Source of the DNA: Shewanella sp. Isolate13
Lineage (GTDB): Bacteria; Pseudomonadota; Gammaproteobacteria; Enterobacterales; Shewanellaceae
Reading direction: 5' to 3'
Assembly (NCBI RefSeq): GCF_022398325.1
Contig: NZ_JAKEVD010000008.1
Coordinates: 1 to 64,000, forward strand
DNA: 64,000 nucleotides
Of this stretch, positions 36,553-46,200 are shown piece after piece (the stretch's first letter is position 1; each line of letters begins with the position of its first letter). The notes below the pieces were generated by a model. It did not search any database. It saw only the letters and a list, made by a program, of their open reading frames with translations, and was not told the DNA's origin. A program made the position numbers and the translations under genes.

Positions 36553-36609
36553 ATGACACAGTTTATTACTTTCCAAAACATTAATTGGTGGTGGCACTTC
36601 CCAAATTAG
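36553..36609 (+). CDS. trpL: trp operon leader peptide
   Basis: An 18-codon ORF encodes MTQFITFQNINWWWHFPN with three consecutive tryptophan codons (TGG TGG TGG). It lies upstream of an attenuator hairpin and trpE. Stalling at the Trp codons when charged tRNA-Trp is scarce would favour the antiterminator. Downstream leader segments include GGTGGTGTGG and a CTCAG-AAAA-CTGAG hairpin (36631-36644). Confidence 0.92.
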   Translation: MTQFITFQNINWWWHFPN

Positions 36610-36660
36610 CGGGTGGTGTGGAACTGTGTGCTCAGAAAACTGAGTCAAGATTCAACAAGA

Positions 36661-36687
36661 AAGCCCGCATACACTGCGGGCTTTCTT
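36661..36687 (+). terminator. trp attenuator
   Basis: AGCCCGCA-TACAC-TGCGGGCT is an 8-bp GC-rich stem followed by TTCTTGT. It lies between trpL and trpE, as expected for the attenuation terminator. Confidence 0.88.
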
Positions 36688-36799
36688 GTATCTAAGCGAT
36701 AATAAAATAAGCAAGAAGAGAGAAACCCCGAAGCGGCAGGTTAAAAAAGTGAGATAAAACAATGAACAATGCAAGACCCTACAAGGCAGGAGCATAAGC

Positions 36800-38380
36800 A
36801 TGGAACACACTATCGCTAAGGTTATCACCCAAAAAGAGGCGCTGGCGTATCATGACGATCCACTTAGTCTATACCAGCATGTAACTCAAGATGCCCCTCA
36901 CACCATGCTACTGGAATCGGCTGAAATTGACAGCAAAGACCACTTAAAGAGTATCGTGCTAACCCACGCTGCAATGATGATCCGCTGCAGTGGCTACCAA
37001 CTTGAATTTAGCGCATTAACTGACAATGGTAAGACACTAATCTCGCCTATCAAGTCCTTCTTCGAACAGGCCTTTGCGACCACGGTAATTAACCATTTTG
37101 ATGACTCAAACTTAAGCCTTACCTTACAAAAAGAGTCCAACCAACTCGATGAAGATGCTCGCCTAAAGTCGACCTCTCCTCTCGATGGTCTGCGAGCGCT
37201 AGTTAAGCACATTCGCTGCGATGAAAGCCCTGAGTTTGAAGATCTATTTTTAGGTGGCGTACTCTCCTATGACTTAATCGATACTGTCGAGCCATTGCCA
37301 AGTGTGCCACAAGGCGATAACACCTGCCCTGACTACCTATTTTATCTCGCTGAAACCTTAATTCTTGTGGACCATCAGCAGCAAAGCGCTGAAATCATCA
37401 CTCACCAATTTGTTTCTCAAGCACAAGGCGCCGTAGATAACATTACAGCCTCACAGGCGCAGCGTATGGCACAGTTACAGCAAGCCTGCCAGTCATTAGT
37501 CCCCATTGCCGAGTTACAAGCCATCGAAGCAGATACGCAAGTGAATATCTCTGACAGTGACTTTAAAGACACGGTTAATAGCCTAAAAGAGCACATCATC
37601 GCTGGTGACATTTTCCAAGTGGTGCCATCACGCAGTTTCAGCCTACCTTGCCCCAATACATTAGGTGCCTATCGCGCACTGAGGCTGACAAACCCAAGTC
37701 CCTACATGTTCTACTTTCGCGGTGATGACTTCACGCTCTTTGGTGCCTCTCCTGAGAGCGCCCTTAAATATGAGGCTAAGAGTAACCAAGTAGAGATCTA
37801 CCCCATAGCCGGAACGCGAAAGCGCGGCAAGACAGCCAATGGCGACATAGATTTTGATCTCGATAGCCGCAACGAGCTTGAGCTGCGTCTTGATAAGAAG
37901 GAGTTGTCTGAGCACATCATGCTTGTGGACTTGGCCCGCAACGATATCGCTCGCATCAGCCAAAGTGGCACTCGCAAAGTACCTGAACTATTAAAAGTCG
38001 ATAGATACTCCCATGTGATGCACTTAGTTAGCCGTGTCACTGGCCAACTTAGAAACGATTTAGATGCGCTGCATGCCTATCAAGCCTGTATGAATATGGG
38101 CACCTTAACAGGGGCACCCAAAGTCAGTGCGGCGCAGCTTATTCGCTTAGCCGAAAAAACACGCCGCGGCAGTTACGGCGGCGCAGTAGGCTACCTAAAT
38201 GGTCTTGGCGATATGGATACCTGCATTGTTATTCGCTCGGCCTTCGTCAAAGATGGTACCGCCTATATTCAAGCAGGCGCGGGCGTCGTATTCGATTCGG
38301 ATCCGCAAGCGGAGGCCGATGAAACTCGCCAAAAAGCACAAGCCGTTATTTCAGCCATTAAGATGGGAGGTGGGCTATGA
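36800..38380 (+). CDS. trpE: Anthranilate synthase component I
   Basis: The chorismate-using subunit, 526 aa, first enzyme of tryptophan synthesis. The chorismate-binding domain shows DIFQVVPSRSFSLPCP, FTLFGASPESALKYE, YPIAGTRKRGK, LVDLARNDIARI and TLTGAPKVSAAQLI. The N-terminal feedback region contains a LLES motif (TMLLESAEI), the usual Trp-binding site. AGGAG precedes the ATG. It overlaps trpG by 4 bp (ATGA). Confidence 0.97.
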   Translation: MEHTIAKVITQKEALAYHDDPLSLYQHVTQDAPHTMLLESAEIDSKDHLKSIVLTHAAMMIRCSGYQLEFSALTDNGKTLISPIKSFFEQAFATTVINHFDDSNLSLTLQKESNQLDEDARLKSTSPLDGLRALVKHIRCDESPEFEDLFLGGVLSYDLIDTVEPLPSVPQGDNTCPDYLFYLAETLILVDHQQQSAEIITHQFVSQAQGAVDNITASQAQRMAQLQQACQSLVPIAELQAIEADTQVNISDSDFKDTVNSLKEHIIAGDIFQVVPSRSFSLPCPNTLGAYRALRLTNPSPYMFYFRGDDFTLFGASPESALKYEAKSNQVEIYPIAGTRKRGKTANGDIDFDLDSRNELELRLDKKELSEHIMLVDLARNDIARISQSGTRKVPELLKVDRYSHVMHLVSRVTGQLRNDLDALHAYQACMNMGTLTGAPKVSAAQLIRLAEKTRRGSYGGAVGYLNGLGDMDTCIVIRSAFVKDGTAYIQAGAGVVFDSDPQAEADETRQKAQAVISAIKMGGGL

Positions 38381-38991
38381 AAATCTATCTGTTAGATAAC
38401 TTTGACTCCTTCACTTACAACCTAGTGGATCAGTTTAGAAGCCTAGGCTACGAAGTCGTGATTTATCGTAATGATGTCGATGCCAACTTTATCGCTAACA
38501 AATTACTCAATGAAACCGTACCTACGGCGCTTGTACTGTCACCTGGTCCAGGCGCGCCCCATGAAGCTGGCTCGCTAATGGCTTTAATTGAATGCGTTGC
38601 AGGCAAAGTGCCTATGCTGGGGATTTGCCTAGGACATCAAGCCTTGGTTGAGCATTACGGCGGTAAAGTTGAGCGTGCAGGACAAGTGGTTCATGGTAAA
38701 GCTAGCCCAACCTTTCATAACGGCACAGATATCTTTGCAGGCCTCCCCTCACCGCTTCCTGTTGCCCGTTATCACAGCTTAGTGGCGACCCAAGTACCGG
38801 ATTGCCTAGAGGTTATTGCGACTACAGAAGAGATGCCAATGGCTATCATTCACAGAGAAGACAAAGCGGTAGGTTTTCAGTTTCATCCCGAGTCAATTTT
38901 GACCACTTTAGGTAGCCAACTATTAGTCCAAAGTTTAGATTACCTCTCTCTTGCATTAGCTAATAACTGCCAAGATAACGATAAAGGATAA
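38377..38991 (+). CDS. trpG: Anthranilate synthase component II (glutamine amidotransferase)
   Basis: A class I glutamine amidotransferase of 204 aa that supplies ammonia to TrpE. It begins IYLLDNFDSFTYNLVDQ; the nucleophile Cys lies in MLGICLGHQAL and the His-Glu pair in FQFHPESILT. It is a separate protein, not fused to trpD as in E. coli. It sits between trpE (4-bp overlap) and trpD (4-bp gap). Confidence 0.97.
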   Translation: MKIYLLDNFDSFTYNLVDQFRSLGYEVVIYRNDVDANFIANKLLNETVPTALVLSPGPGAPHEAGSLMALIECVAGKVPMLGICLGHQALVEHYGGKVERAGQVVHGKASPTFHNGTDIFAGLPSPLPVARYHSLVATQVPDCLEVIATTEEMPMAIIHREDKAVGFQFHPESILTTLGSQLLVQSLDYLSLALANNCQDNDKG

Positions 38992-38995
38992 GATA

Positions 38996-40054
38996 ATGAC
39001 TCAAACAGAAATCAAACCTACTGCAGCCCTTATCGAAACACTTTATCGGGGCGAGAGCTTAACCCGAGCTGAGGCTAAATCGCTGTTTAGCCAAATCATT
39101 CAAGGCGAAATGAATGAAGTCACCATGGCCGGCATGCTGGTTGCAATGAAAATGCGCGGCGAAACTATCGATGAGATCTCTGGTGCAGCGGACGCCCTGC
39201 GCGCAGCAGCTAAAGCTTTCCCTGCACCGAATAGCGCTACAGCTAACAAAGGCATCGTCGATATCGTGGGTACTGGCGGCGATGGTCACAACACCATTAA
39301 CATCTCAACCACTGCAGCGTTTGTCGCCGCAGCGGCTGGAGCCAATGTCGCAAAACACGGGAATCGCAGCGTCTCGAGCAAATCGGGCTCCTCCGACTTA
39401 CTAGCGCAATTTGGCATCGACCTAACCATGCCGCCAGAAACCGCCCGCGATTGCTTAGACGAGTTAGGGCTGTGCTTCCTGTTTGCACCTCACTACCACG
39501 GCGGTGTCGCCCATGCAGTGCCTGTGCGCCAAGCGCTTAAAACCCGCACCCTATTTAATGTGCTTGGGCCGCTCATTAACCCATCCCACCCTGACTTTAT
39601 GCTGCTAGGCGTCTATAGCCCCAAGCTTGTTGCCCCCATCGCACAGGTGGTTAAGGCTCTTGGTATTAAGCGTGCTATGGTGGTTCACGGTAGCGGCCTC
39701 GATGAAGTTGCGCTGCACGGTGATACCTTAGTGCATGAGTTAAAAGAGGGAGAGATCAGCGAGTACCGTATTACCCCTGAGATACTTGGTGTCCCAAAAG
39801 CAGAGCTTAGTGAGTTGGAAGGCGGCGCCCCTGAAGAAAATGCAGAGTATACCCGCGCCATCCTTAAGGGCACAGGTCAAAGCGCCCATATGAATGCTGT
39901 CGCCATTAATGCAGGCTGCGCCCTCTATGTTGCTGGTATTTGTGATGACATAAAATCAGGCACAGCCTTAGCATTAGAGACGATACAGAGCGGTAAAGCC
40001 TACGAATTATTGACTCAGCTTGCTAACGCTAGCCAAGCTGAAAAAGGAGCATAA
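38996..40054 (+). CDS. trpD: Anthranilate phosphoribosyltransferase
   Basis: An enzyme of 352 aa that joins anthranilate to PRPP. Conserved segments are VGTGGDGHNTINISTTAAFVAA (PRPP binding), AKHGNRSVSSKSGSSDLL, and FNVLGPLINPSHP. The stop (TAA at 40052-40054) is followed at once by the trpCF start. Confidence 0.97.
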   Translation: MTQTEIKPTAALIETLYRGESLTRAEAKSLFSQIIQGEMNEVTMAGMLVAMKMRGETIDEISGAADALRAAAKAFPAPNSATANKGIVDIVGTGGDGHNTINISTTAAFVAAAAGANVAKHGNRSVSSKSGSSDLLAQFGIDLTMPPETARDCLDELGLCFLFAPHYHGGVAHAVPVRQALKTRTLFNVLGPLINPSHPDFMLLGVYSPKLVAPIAQVVKALGIKRAMVVHGSGLDEVALHGDTLVHELKEGEISEYRITPEILGVPKAELSELEGGAPEENAEYTRAILKGTGQSAHMNAVAINAGCALYVAGICDDIKSGTALALETIQSGKAYELLTQLANASQAEKGA

Positions 40055-40055
40055 T

Positions 40056-41483
40056 GTGAGCACGGATCTACGAGAAACAAGAGTAGCCAAAGAAAGCAAC
40101 GTATTAACTAAAATTGTTGATACTAAAGCGGCCCACATTGCGTCACTTAAGCTACGCTTTCCTGAGGAAAATCTTAGCCCTAAAGTGTCTGACAGAAGTT
40201 TATTTGATGCCCTAAAAGCCCCAAATGCCGGGTTTATTTTAGAGTGTAAAAAAGCCAGCCCATCTAAAGGCTTAATTCGTGACGTGTTTGATGTCGATGC
40301 TATTGCCGATGTCTATAACCGCTACGCCGCAGGCGTCTCGGTATTAACCGATGAGCAGTTCTTTCAAGGGGACATGGACTATATTCCACGAGTGCGTGCT
40401 CGTGTTACTCAGCCAATCTTGTGCAAAGACTTTTTCGTTGATGAGTATCAGGTCAAACTTGCCGCTCACCAAGGAGCCGATGCCATCTTATTGATGCTAT
40501 CGGTACTGGATGACACCCGTTATCAAGCCTTAGCAACCGAAGCCGCTAAGTATCACCTCGATATCTTGACTGAGGTCAGCAACGAAGCCGAGCTGACTCG
40601 CGCCATTGAGCTTAATGCCAAGATAATAGGTATCAATAACCGCAACCTACGCGACTTATCTACCGATCTTGCAACCACAGAAGCACTTGCGCCGCATATT
40701 CCTGCCGACACAGTGGTGATCAGCGAGTCTGGGATCTATAACCAAGCGCAGGTTCGCCGTTTGGCGCCCTTAGTCGATGGTTTCTTAGTTGGTAGCTCGT
40801 TAATGGCTGAGGATGATCTCGACCTAGCCTGCCGTACCCTAACTTTTGGGCACAATAAAGTTTGCGGTCTAACCCGTATCGAAGACATGCTCGCTGTCGC
40901 AAAAGCGGGCGCTGTCTATGGTGGACTCATTTTTGCCCAAAAGTCACCACGAGCGGTAACTGCCGAGCAGGCAAAAGAGTTAGTCGAGCAATTACATCAA
41001 AGTGGCACCAAGCTCAAACTAGTTGGGGTGTTTGTCAACGAAGCAGTCGATGTTATCGCAAATTTAGCTATCGAGTTAGGTCTGTTTGCGGTGCAGTTAC
41101 ACGGTAAAGAAACAGCTCTTGAAGTGAGCCAGCTAAAGGCAATTTTTACTGAGCAAGACTGTCGGACTCAAATATGGAAAGCGGTTGCGGTCGATGTTGA
41201 AAGTAACAACGAGCTAATTATTCCTGAAGGTATCGACCGAATCGTTTTTGATAGTAAGTCAGACGGTCAATTTGGTGGTACAGGCCAAACCTTTGATTGG
41301 CAAAAGGCACTGCCAAACCGAGACGCCGCGCTACTCGCTGGCGGCTTAAGCCCAGATAATGCAGTGCAAGCCGCAGCCCAAGGTTTTTACGGCTTAGACT
41401 TTAACTCTGGCCTTGAGCAAAGCCCTGGCATAAAAGATGTTAACAAAATATCAGCAGCGTTTACCCAAATGCGTCAGTACTAA
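40056..41483 (+). CDS. trpCF: Bifunctional indole-3-glycerol-phosphate synthase / phosphoribosylanthranilate isomerase
   Basis: A fused enzyme of 475 aa carrying two consecutive steps. The TrpC domain (about 1-265) shows ILECKKASPSKGLIR, CKDFFVDEYQV and VISESGIY. The TrpF domain (about 265-475) shows KVCGLTR, GLIFAQKSPRAV, GVFVN, VQLHG and GLDFNSGLEQSPGIKD. The fusion is the E. coli arrangement. The GTG at 40056 is preferred because AGGAG lies 6 bases before it; an upstream in-frame start inside trpD adds non-family residues. Confidence 0.95.
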   Translation: MSTDLRETRVAKESNVLTKIVDTKAAHIASLKLRFPEENLSPKVSDRSLFDALKAPNAGFILECKKASPSKGLIRDVFDVDAIADVYNRYAAGVSVLTDEQFFQGDMDYIPRVRARVTQPILCKDFFVDEYQVKLAAHQGADAILLMLSVLDDTRYQALATEAAKYHLDILTEVSNEAELTRAIELNAKIIGINNRNLRDLSTDLATTEALAPHIPADTVVISESGIYNQAQVRRLAPLVDGFLVGSSLMAEDDLDLACRTLTFGHNKVCGLTRIEDMLAVAKAGAVYGGLIFAQKSPRAVTAEQAKELVEQLHQSGTKLKLVGVFVNEAVDVIANLAIELGLFAVQLHGKETALEVSQLKAIFTEQDCRTQIWKAVAVDVESNNELIIPEGIDRIVFDSKSDGQFGGTGQTFDWQKALPNRDAALLAGGLSPDNAVQAAAQGFYGLDFNSGLEQSPGIKDVNKISAAFTQMRQY

Positions 41484-41576
41484 GCTAGATAATATTAGTA
41501 CAACAAGCTAAACAAGAATATCGCCACATGCTGAACCCGCCTGTGGCCACAAATTGAAAAGAGACAGGACAAGATT

Positions 41577-42767
41577 ATGAGCAAGTTAAATCCCTACTTT
41601 GGGGAATATGGCGGCATGTACGTACCACAAATTTTAATGCCAGCCCTGAAGCAGTTAGAAACCGCCTTCATCGAAGCCCAAGAAGATGAAAGCTTCCAGA
41701 AAGAGTTCACCGAGCTATTAAAGAACTACGCGGGTCGCCCAACAGCACTAACGCTGACCCGTAACTTAAGCCCTAACCCGTTAGCCAAAATCTACCTAAA
41801 GCGTGAAGATCTACTTCATGGTGGTGCCCACAAGACCAACCAGGTATTAGGTCAGGCGTTGCTCGCCAAGCGCATGGGGAAAAAAGAGATCATCGCCGAG
41901 ACAGGCGCGGGACAACACGGCGTGGCAACGGCTCTAGCCTGTGCCCTACTGGGTCTTAAGTGTAAGGTGTATATGGGCGCAAAGGATGTTGAGCGTCAAT
42001 CACCGAACGTATTTAGAATGAAGCTGATGGGCGCGGAAGTGATCCCTGTGACCTCAGGCTCTGCCACCCTAAAAGATGCCTGCAACGAAGCGATGCGCGA
42101 CTGGTCTGGCAGCTACGATAAGGCTCACTATCTACTCGGTACTGCCGCTGGGCCACACCCATTCCCAACGATTGTGCGTGAGTTTCAGCGTATGATTGGC
42201 GCAGAAACCAAGAGCCAAATTCTTGAGCGCGAAGGTCGTCTGCCGGATGCCGTTATCGCCTGTGTCGGCGGTGGCTCCAATGCCATCGGTATGTTTGCCG
42301 ACTTTATCGATGAAGAAGAGGTGGCGCTGATTGGTGTCGAGCCTGCGGGTAAAGGCATAGATACGCCAATGCACGGCGCGCCACTTAAGCACGGCAAAAC
42401 CGGGATTTTCTTTGGTATGAAAGCGCCATTGATGCAAGACAGTGAAGGGCAAATTGAGGAGTCGTACTCGGTATCGGCAGGTCTTGATTTTCCATCGGTT
42501 GGTCCGCAGCACGCTCACCTTGCAGCGATTGGCCGCGCGACTTACGAGTCAGCAACCGATGATGAAGCACTCGAAGCCTTCCAGCTGCTAGCGCGATCAG
42601 AGGGGATTATTCCAGCCCTTGAGTCGGCTCACGCACTGGCTTATGCGGTGAAACTTGCCAAAGAAGCGACTAAAGAGACCCTATTAGTGGTCAACCTGTC
42701 CGGCCGCGGTGACAAAGATATCTTCACCGTTGCAGACATTCTTGAAAATCAAAACCAGAACAGCTAG
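41577..42767 (+). CDS. trpB: Tryptophan synthase beta chain
   Basis: A PLP enzyme of 396 aa that condenses indole with serine. It begins [17 protein letters not shown]; the PLP lysine lies in HGGAHKTNQ near residue 87, and the phosphate-binding loop is [10 protein letters not shown]. It is followed 10 bp later by trpA, the partner subunit with the indole channel. Confidence 0.98.
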   Translation: MSKLNPYFGEYGGMYVPQILMPALKQLETAFIEAQEDESFQKEFTELLKNYAGRPTALTLTRNLSPNPLAKIYLKREDLLHGGAHKTNQVLGQALLAKRMGKKEIIAETGAGQHGVATALACALLGLKCKVYMGAKDVERQSPNVFRMKLMGAEVIPVTSGSATLKDACNEAMRDWSGSYDKAHYLLGTAAGPHPFPTIVREFQRMIGAETKSQILEREGRLPDAVIACVGGGSNAIGMFADFIDEEEVALIGVEPAGKGIDTPMHGAPLKHGKTGIFFGMKAPLMQDSEGQIEESYSVSAGLDFPSVGPQHAHLAAIGRATYESATDDEALEAFQLLARSEGIIPALESAHALAYAVKLAKEATKETLLVVNLSGRGDKDIFTVADILENQNQNS

Positions 42768-42777
42768 GAGAGTGGCA

Positions 42778-43587
42778 ATGAGTCAACGTTATCAGGCAGC
42801 CTTTGCCGCCCTAAATGAGAAAAACCAAGGCGCATTTGTACCATTCGTCACCTTAGGCGACCCATCACCTGAGCTATCACTTAAGATAGTAGATACCTTA
42901 GTGGAGAACGGTGCCGATGCCCTAGAGCTTGGCTTCCCATTTTCAGACCCATTAGCCGATGGTCCTGTTATTCAGGGGGCTAACCTGCGCGCCTTAGCCG
43001 CAGGCACAACGCCAAGCCAGTGCTTCGAAATGTTAGGCACCATCCGCGCGAAATACCCTGACCTGCCTATCGGCCTGCTTTTATATGCAAACTTAGTTTA
43101 CGCTAATGGCATAGATACCTTTTATGCAAAATGCCAAGCTGCTGGTGTGGATTCTGTATTGATTGCCGATGTGCCAGTCGAAGAAGCCGCGCCCTTTATC
43201 GAGTCAGCCAAAGCCCACGGCGTATGCCCAATCTTTATCGCGCCGCCTAATGCCGACAGCGACACGCTCAAGCAGGTGAGTGAAAAAGGTGAAGGCTACA
43301 CTTACCTGCTATCACGCGCGGGAGTTACCGGAACTGAATCGAAGGCAGGTATGCCAATCGATGACATTCTCACTCGTCTAAAAGAGTTTAATGGCGCGCC
43401 GCCGCTACTCGGTTTTGGTATTGCCGAGCCTAGTCAAGTCAAAGCCGCTATCGATGCGGGCGCTGCTGGCGCCATCTCTGGTTCTGCAGTGGTTAAAATT
43501 ATCGAAGCCAATAAAGATAACGAGTCCGGCTTGTTAAGCGCTCTCGGTGAATTTACCCGCAATATGAAAGCGGCGACGGCTCGCTAA
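42778..43587 (+). CDS. trpA: Tryptophan synthase alpha chain
   Basis: A TIM-barrel enzyme of 269 aa that cleaves indole-3-glycerol phosphate. Catalytic Glu and Asp lie in [19 protein letters not shown] and DVPVEEA, with phosphate binding by [11 protein letters not shown] and AISGSAVVK. The ATG at 42778 follows GGAGAG; an earlier in-frame start lies inside trpB. It is the last gene of the operon before a bidirectional terminator. Confidence 0.97.
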   Translation: MSQRYQAAFAALNEKNQGAFVPFVTLGDPSPELSLKIVDTLVENGADALELGFPFSDPLADGPVIQGANLRALAAGTTPSQCFEMLGTIRAKYPDLPIGLLLYANLVYANGIDTFYAKCQAAGVDSVLIADVPVEEAAPFIESAKAHGVCPIFIAPPNADSDTLKQVSEKGEGYTYLLSRAGVTGTESKAGMPIDDILTRLKEFNGAPPLLGFGIAEPSQVKAAIDAGAAGAISGSAVVKIIEANKDNESGLLSALGEFTRNMKAATAR

Positions 43588-43607
43588 TAAAATAGTGTTG
43601 CAGATAT

Positions 43608-43637
43608 AAAAATAGCGCCTTGATGGCGCTATTTTTG
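43608..43637. terminator. Bidirectional terminator between trpA and the sulfotransferase
   Basis: AATAGCGCC-TTGAT-GGCGCTATT is a perfect 9-bp stem flanked by A and T tracts, serving convergent genes. Confidence 0.9.
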
Positions 43638-43696
43638 TTTAAGAACTCAGCTCAATAATCGTTTACTCATTATCCGATTACGTGAGCACCTCACTA

Positions 43697-45502
43697 TTAT
43701 TTCAGCATCTCGTTGACGCGAATGACCTGCGCGCGATAACCCGTGGCAAACATATCATGACTATCGATATTGATGCGCACCGCAGGCTTTGTTTCGCCAT
43801 ATCGGTGCTCAACTAAGATAGATTGCACCTTACCAGTGGTGTCATCCATCTTCAGGTTGCCGTAACCGCCTCCCAAACCAAACAGGCCTGCTGAGGCGAA
43901 GTAGCTCATCATGCTGTCTTTATCGGCTTGGTATTTTACGATAGAGGTCACTGGTGAGTAGCCTTCATAGCCAAGCTCATCTTTACCGTATTCCCACACC
44001 TGCTGAACCGTCATGTTTTGCTCATCGATTTTATACTCTACTGAGCGCGAGTACTTTTCGGTAGCAAACATAGGCTGGCCTAAATCGCGGCCATCGCCGT
44101 TATCAAATACGGTCAATGTGCCCTTCTCTGGGACTAAATAGGCGGTGTGTGATGTCCAGCTAAAGTCAAAGTCTTTATCCTGACATGCGCCCTTCTCATT
44201 ACACCAGATCGGCTCACCGTCTTCCGTAATAGGTTTAAGCAACTTGTCTTGGAACTTCTCGCTCCAGCCTTTGCTGGCACTTAAGATCCACTTAACTTGC
44301 TTATCACGACCTATCTTAATCACCGCCGACTGATGGCGCGAGCTGATGATAATGCTGTCGTCACTTGGATCGTACTCAATCGAATTAACATGGGCCCAGT
44401 TACGACCAGTTGCCACGCCGTGAATGTCACCATACGGCGCCTTGGCCAAGTCTTCCTCTGTGGTTTGATGACCCGCATCGTCAAGGTTGATGTTTAGACA
44501 TACCGCGCCCGCATCCAGAGATAACAGCGCCGCGTCACGCATTGGATCTAAGATGGTGTTGAGATCCCAGTAATCCACCAACTTACCGGTATTATCCACC
44601 TCGATAATTTGGTCACGCACAGTGTTGACCAAACGGCCATCGGCGGTGCGGTAGTCTTTAGCGGCAGCGCGGATAAACACGTTACCATTAGCGCCCTCAA
44701 TACCTTCGTGTGAGGCATCGATAAAGTTACCCGGTAAGTTGTGCTCAGAGATCATCCGCCCCATGATCGACATCTTCTTCCAGCCTTGGCCTTGTACCCA
44801 CACCATGTTGCCGTCTTTAGTGACGTTCATGCCCATGGCATAGCCGGCATTGTCATAGCTTTTCGCGTCATGAGTGGTATAGGGATTCATATACCAGCGA
44901 ATATCACCCGCTGTATCGATAATGAAGAACCCAGGTTTACCGTCCCAAGAAAATGCCCCAGGCGCATCAACATTGTTGTGCATCAACGGCGCGGCTTTAC
45001 CGTCGGCATTGGTCCAGTTTACAAAGTACAATCTGTCTTTAAAGTCGGCATCGACATGTTCAACTTCAACCAGAGGTGCCTTAGCCCATTGACTCTCAGA
45101 AAAGCCCATGTCGATATCGGGGGTCAGCATCTTGTAATCGTGAGATTTACGCTCGCCATTTTCAGTCCAGTTAATGGTAAAGCGGTTCATAAATGCAGGA
45201 TAGAGACCAAAAATGGGCACACCGCCTTCATCCATCACCCGCATATCATCGACTTGATAAGTCAGACTCACACCATCTTCATCATTAGCATGTACGGTGA
45301 CTTCAACACCCGAAATAGTATGACCCGCTAGGGTCACCAAGGCGGTTAGCGGCGCGTTTTCATAAGGGTTATGAATGATATAGCCTAACGGAGCACCATC
45401 AACTGGCTTAGGCTTCATACCATCAATTGAAGCGAAAACTTGGGTGCCACACAGACTAAGGGATAAAGCTAATGCGGGTAGCATTAAAGAGGGTCTAGAC
45501 AT
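43697..45502 (-). CDS. Arylsulfate sulfotransferase (AssT/ASST family)
   Basis: A periplasmic enzyme of 601 aa that moves sulfate from aryl sulfates to phenolic acceptors through a sulfohistidine. A signal peptide (ending VFA|SID, about 25) leads a beta-sandwich N-terminal domain and a six-bladed propeller. The probable catalytic His lies in FDFSWTSHTAY, matching the His of E. coli AssT. The nearby Cys pair WCNEKGACQ corresponds to its essential disulfide. The DsbL/DsbI partners usually encoded beside assT are absent. A separate small membrane gene lies upstream. Confidence 0.88.
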   Translation of the reverse strand: MSRPSLMLPALALSLSLCGTQVFASIDGMKPKPVDGAPLGYIIHNPYENAPLTALVTLAGHTISGVEVTVHANDEDGVSLTYQVDDMRVMDEGGVPIFGLYPAFMNRFTINWTENGERKSHDYKMLTPDIDMGFSESQWAKAPLVEVEHVDADFKDRLYFVNWTNADGKAAPLMHNNVDAPGAFSWDGKPGFFIIDTAGDIRWYMNPYTTHDAKSYDNAGYAMGMNVTKDGNMVWVQGQGWKKMSIMGRMISEHNLPGNFIDASHEGIEGANGNVFIRAAAKDYRTADGRLVNTVRDQIIEVDNTGKLVDYWDLNTILDPMRDAALLSLDAGAVCLNINLDDAGHQTTEEDLAKAPYGDIHGVATGRNWAHVNSIEYDPSDDSIIISSRHQSAVIKIGRDKQVKWILSASKGWSEKFQDKLLKPITEDGEPIWCNEKGACQDKDFDFSWTSHTAYLVPEKGTLTVFDNGDGRDLGQPMFATEKYSRSVEYKIDEQNMTVQQVWEYGKDELGYEGYSPVTSIVKYQADKDSMMSYFASAGLFGLGGGYGNLKMDDTTGKVQSILVEHRYGETKPAVRINIDSHDMFATGYRAQVIRVNEMLK

Positions 45503-45698
45503 TTAATTGATATTCTCAGCGAGTCAAAAACTGAGGCCGATTATAATCAGCAAATTCAATTAAAGTAGCAGTCTAATTAACACAGAGGCGAGTATATTTT
45601 GAGTTTGATGTCAGGATCACGCTTTAGCTATCTCAATGCAGATAAAGCAAACTTTCATTAAATACCATTGTCGTTTACCCATACGCAGGGCTTGCTGC

Positions 45699-46007
45699 TT
45701 ACTCGTCCATATTCTCCTTGGCGATATTGTGCTTTTTGGCGTACCACATCGCCATGGGCACTTCCATAATCAGATACACAATCAAGGTAAACCAGAACCA
45801 ATTAACATCCAGTAGCAACAAGCTAAACGCTTCGCCAGAGCCCCAATATTTACCCCCTACCAGCGTTAATACAAATGCAGAGATGGCAATATCACACCAA
45901 AGCAAGCGTGTAATATCGCTACCAGCTACTTTGGGGTAGATAGACAGATAGCTCACCACCACAACCACGGCAATAAGTGCGACAATCGATAATTCAGCCA
46001 TAGGCAT
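45699..46007 (-). CDS. Small three-helix membrane protein, unknown function
   Basis: A protein of 102 aa with hydrophobic helices at about 5-25, 33-53 and 60-90. It has a Trp-rich third segment (DVNWFWFTLIVYLIMEVPMAMWYAKK) and a charged tail. I do not recognise a family. GGGGAG lies 8 bases before the ATG, supporting expression. It lies between the Nqr operon terminator and the sulfotransferase gene, 196 bp upstream of the latter on the same strand. Confidence 0.7.
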   Translation of the reverse strand: MPMAELSIVALIAVVVVVSYLSIYPKVAGSDITRLLWCDIAISAFVLTLVGGKYWGSGEAFSLLLLDVNWFWFTLIVYLIMEVPMAMWYAKKHNIAKENMDE

Positions 46008-46102
46008 TAATTAAACTCCCCAATGCATCGCCACAATAACGGCTCTTACAAGTCTTTGTTTTTATATCGGCTTAATTAAAACATGGATTAGGCTTCTAAG
46101 CA

Positions 46103-46137
46103 TAAAAAAACGCAGCCATTAGGCTGCGTTTTTTTAG
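46103..46137 (-). terminator. Terminator of the nqr operon
   Basis: CGCAGCC-ATTA-GGCTGCG extended by A7/T7 pairing gives a strong symmetrical terminator, about 65 bp after the nqrF stop. Confidence 0.93.
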
Positions 46138-46200
46138 TTTAATCCTAGTTCACGACTTCAACTTCACCTTTCAGATCGGTTCAAACAACACTACTTAGAA

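Noticed and set aside
44741-45331. 196-codon ORF antisense to the sulfotransferase gene
   Set aside because: The sense gene is a complete conserved protein, and the antisense frame lacks a start signal and similarity.
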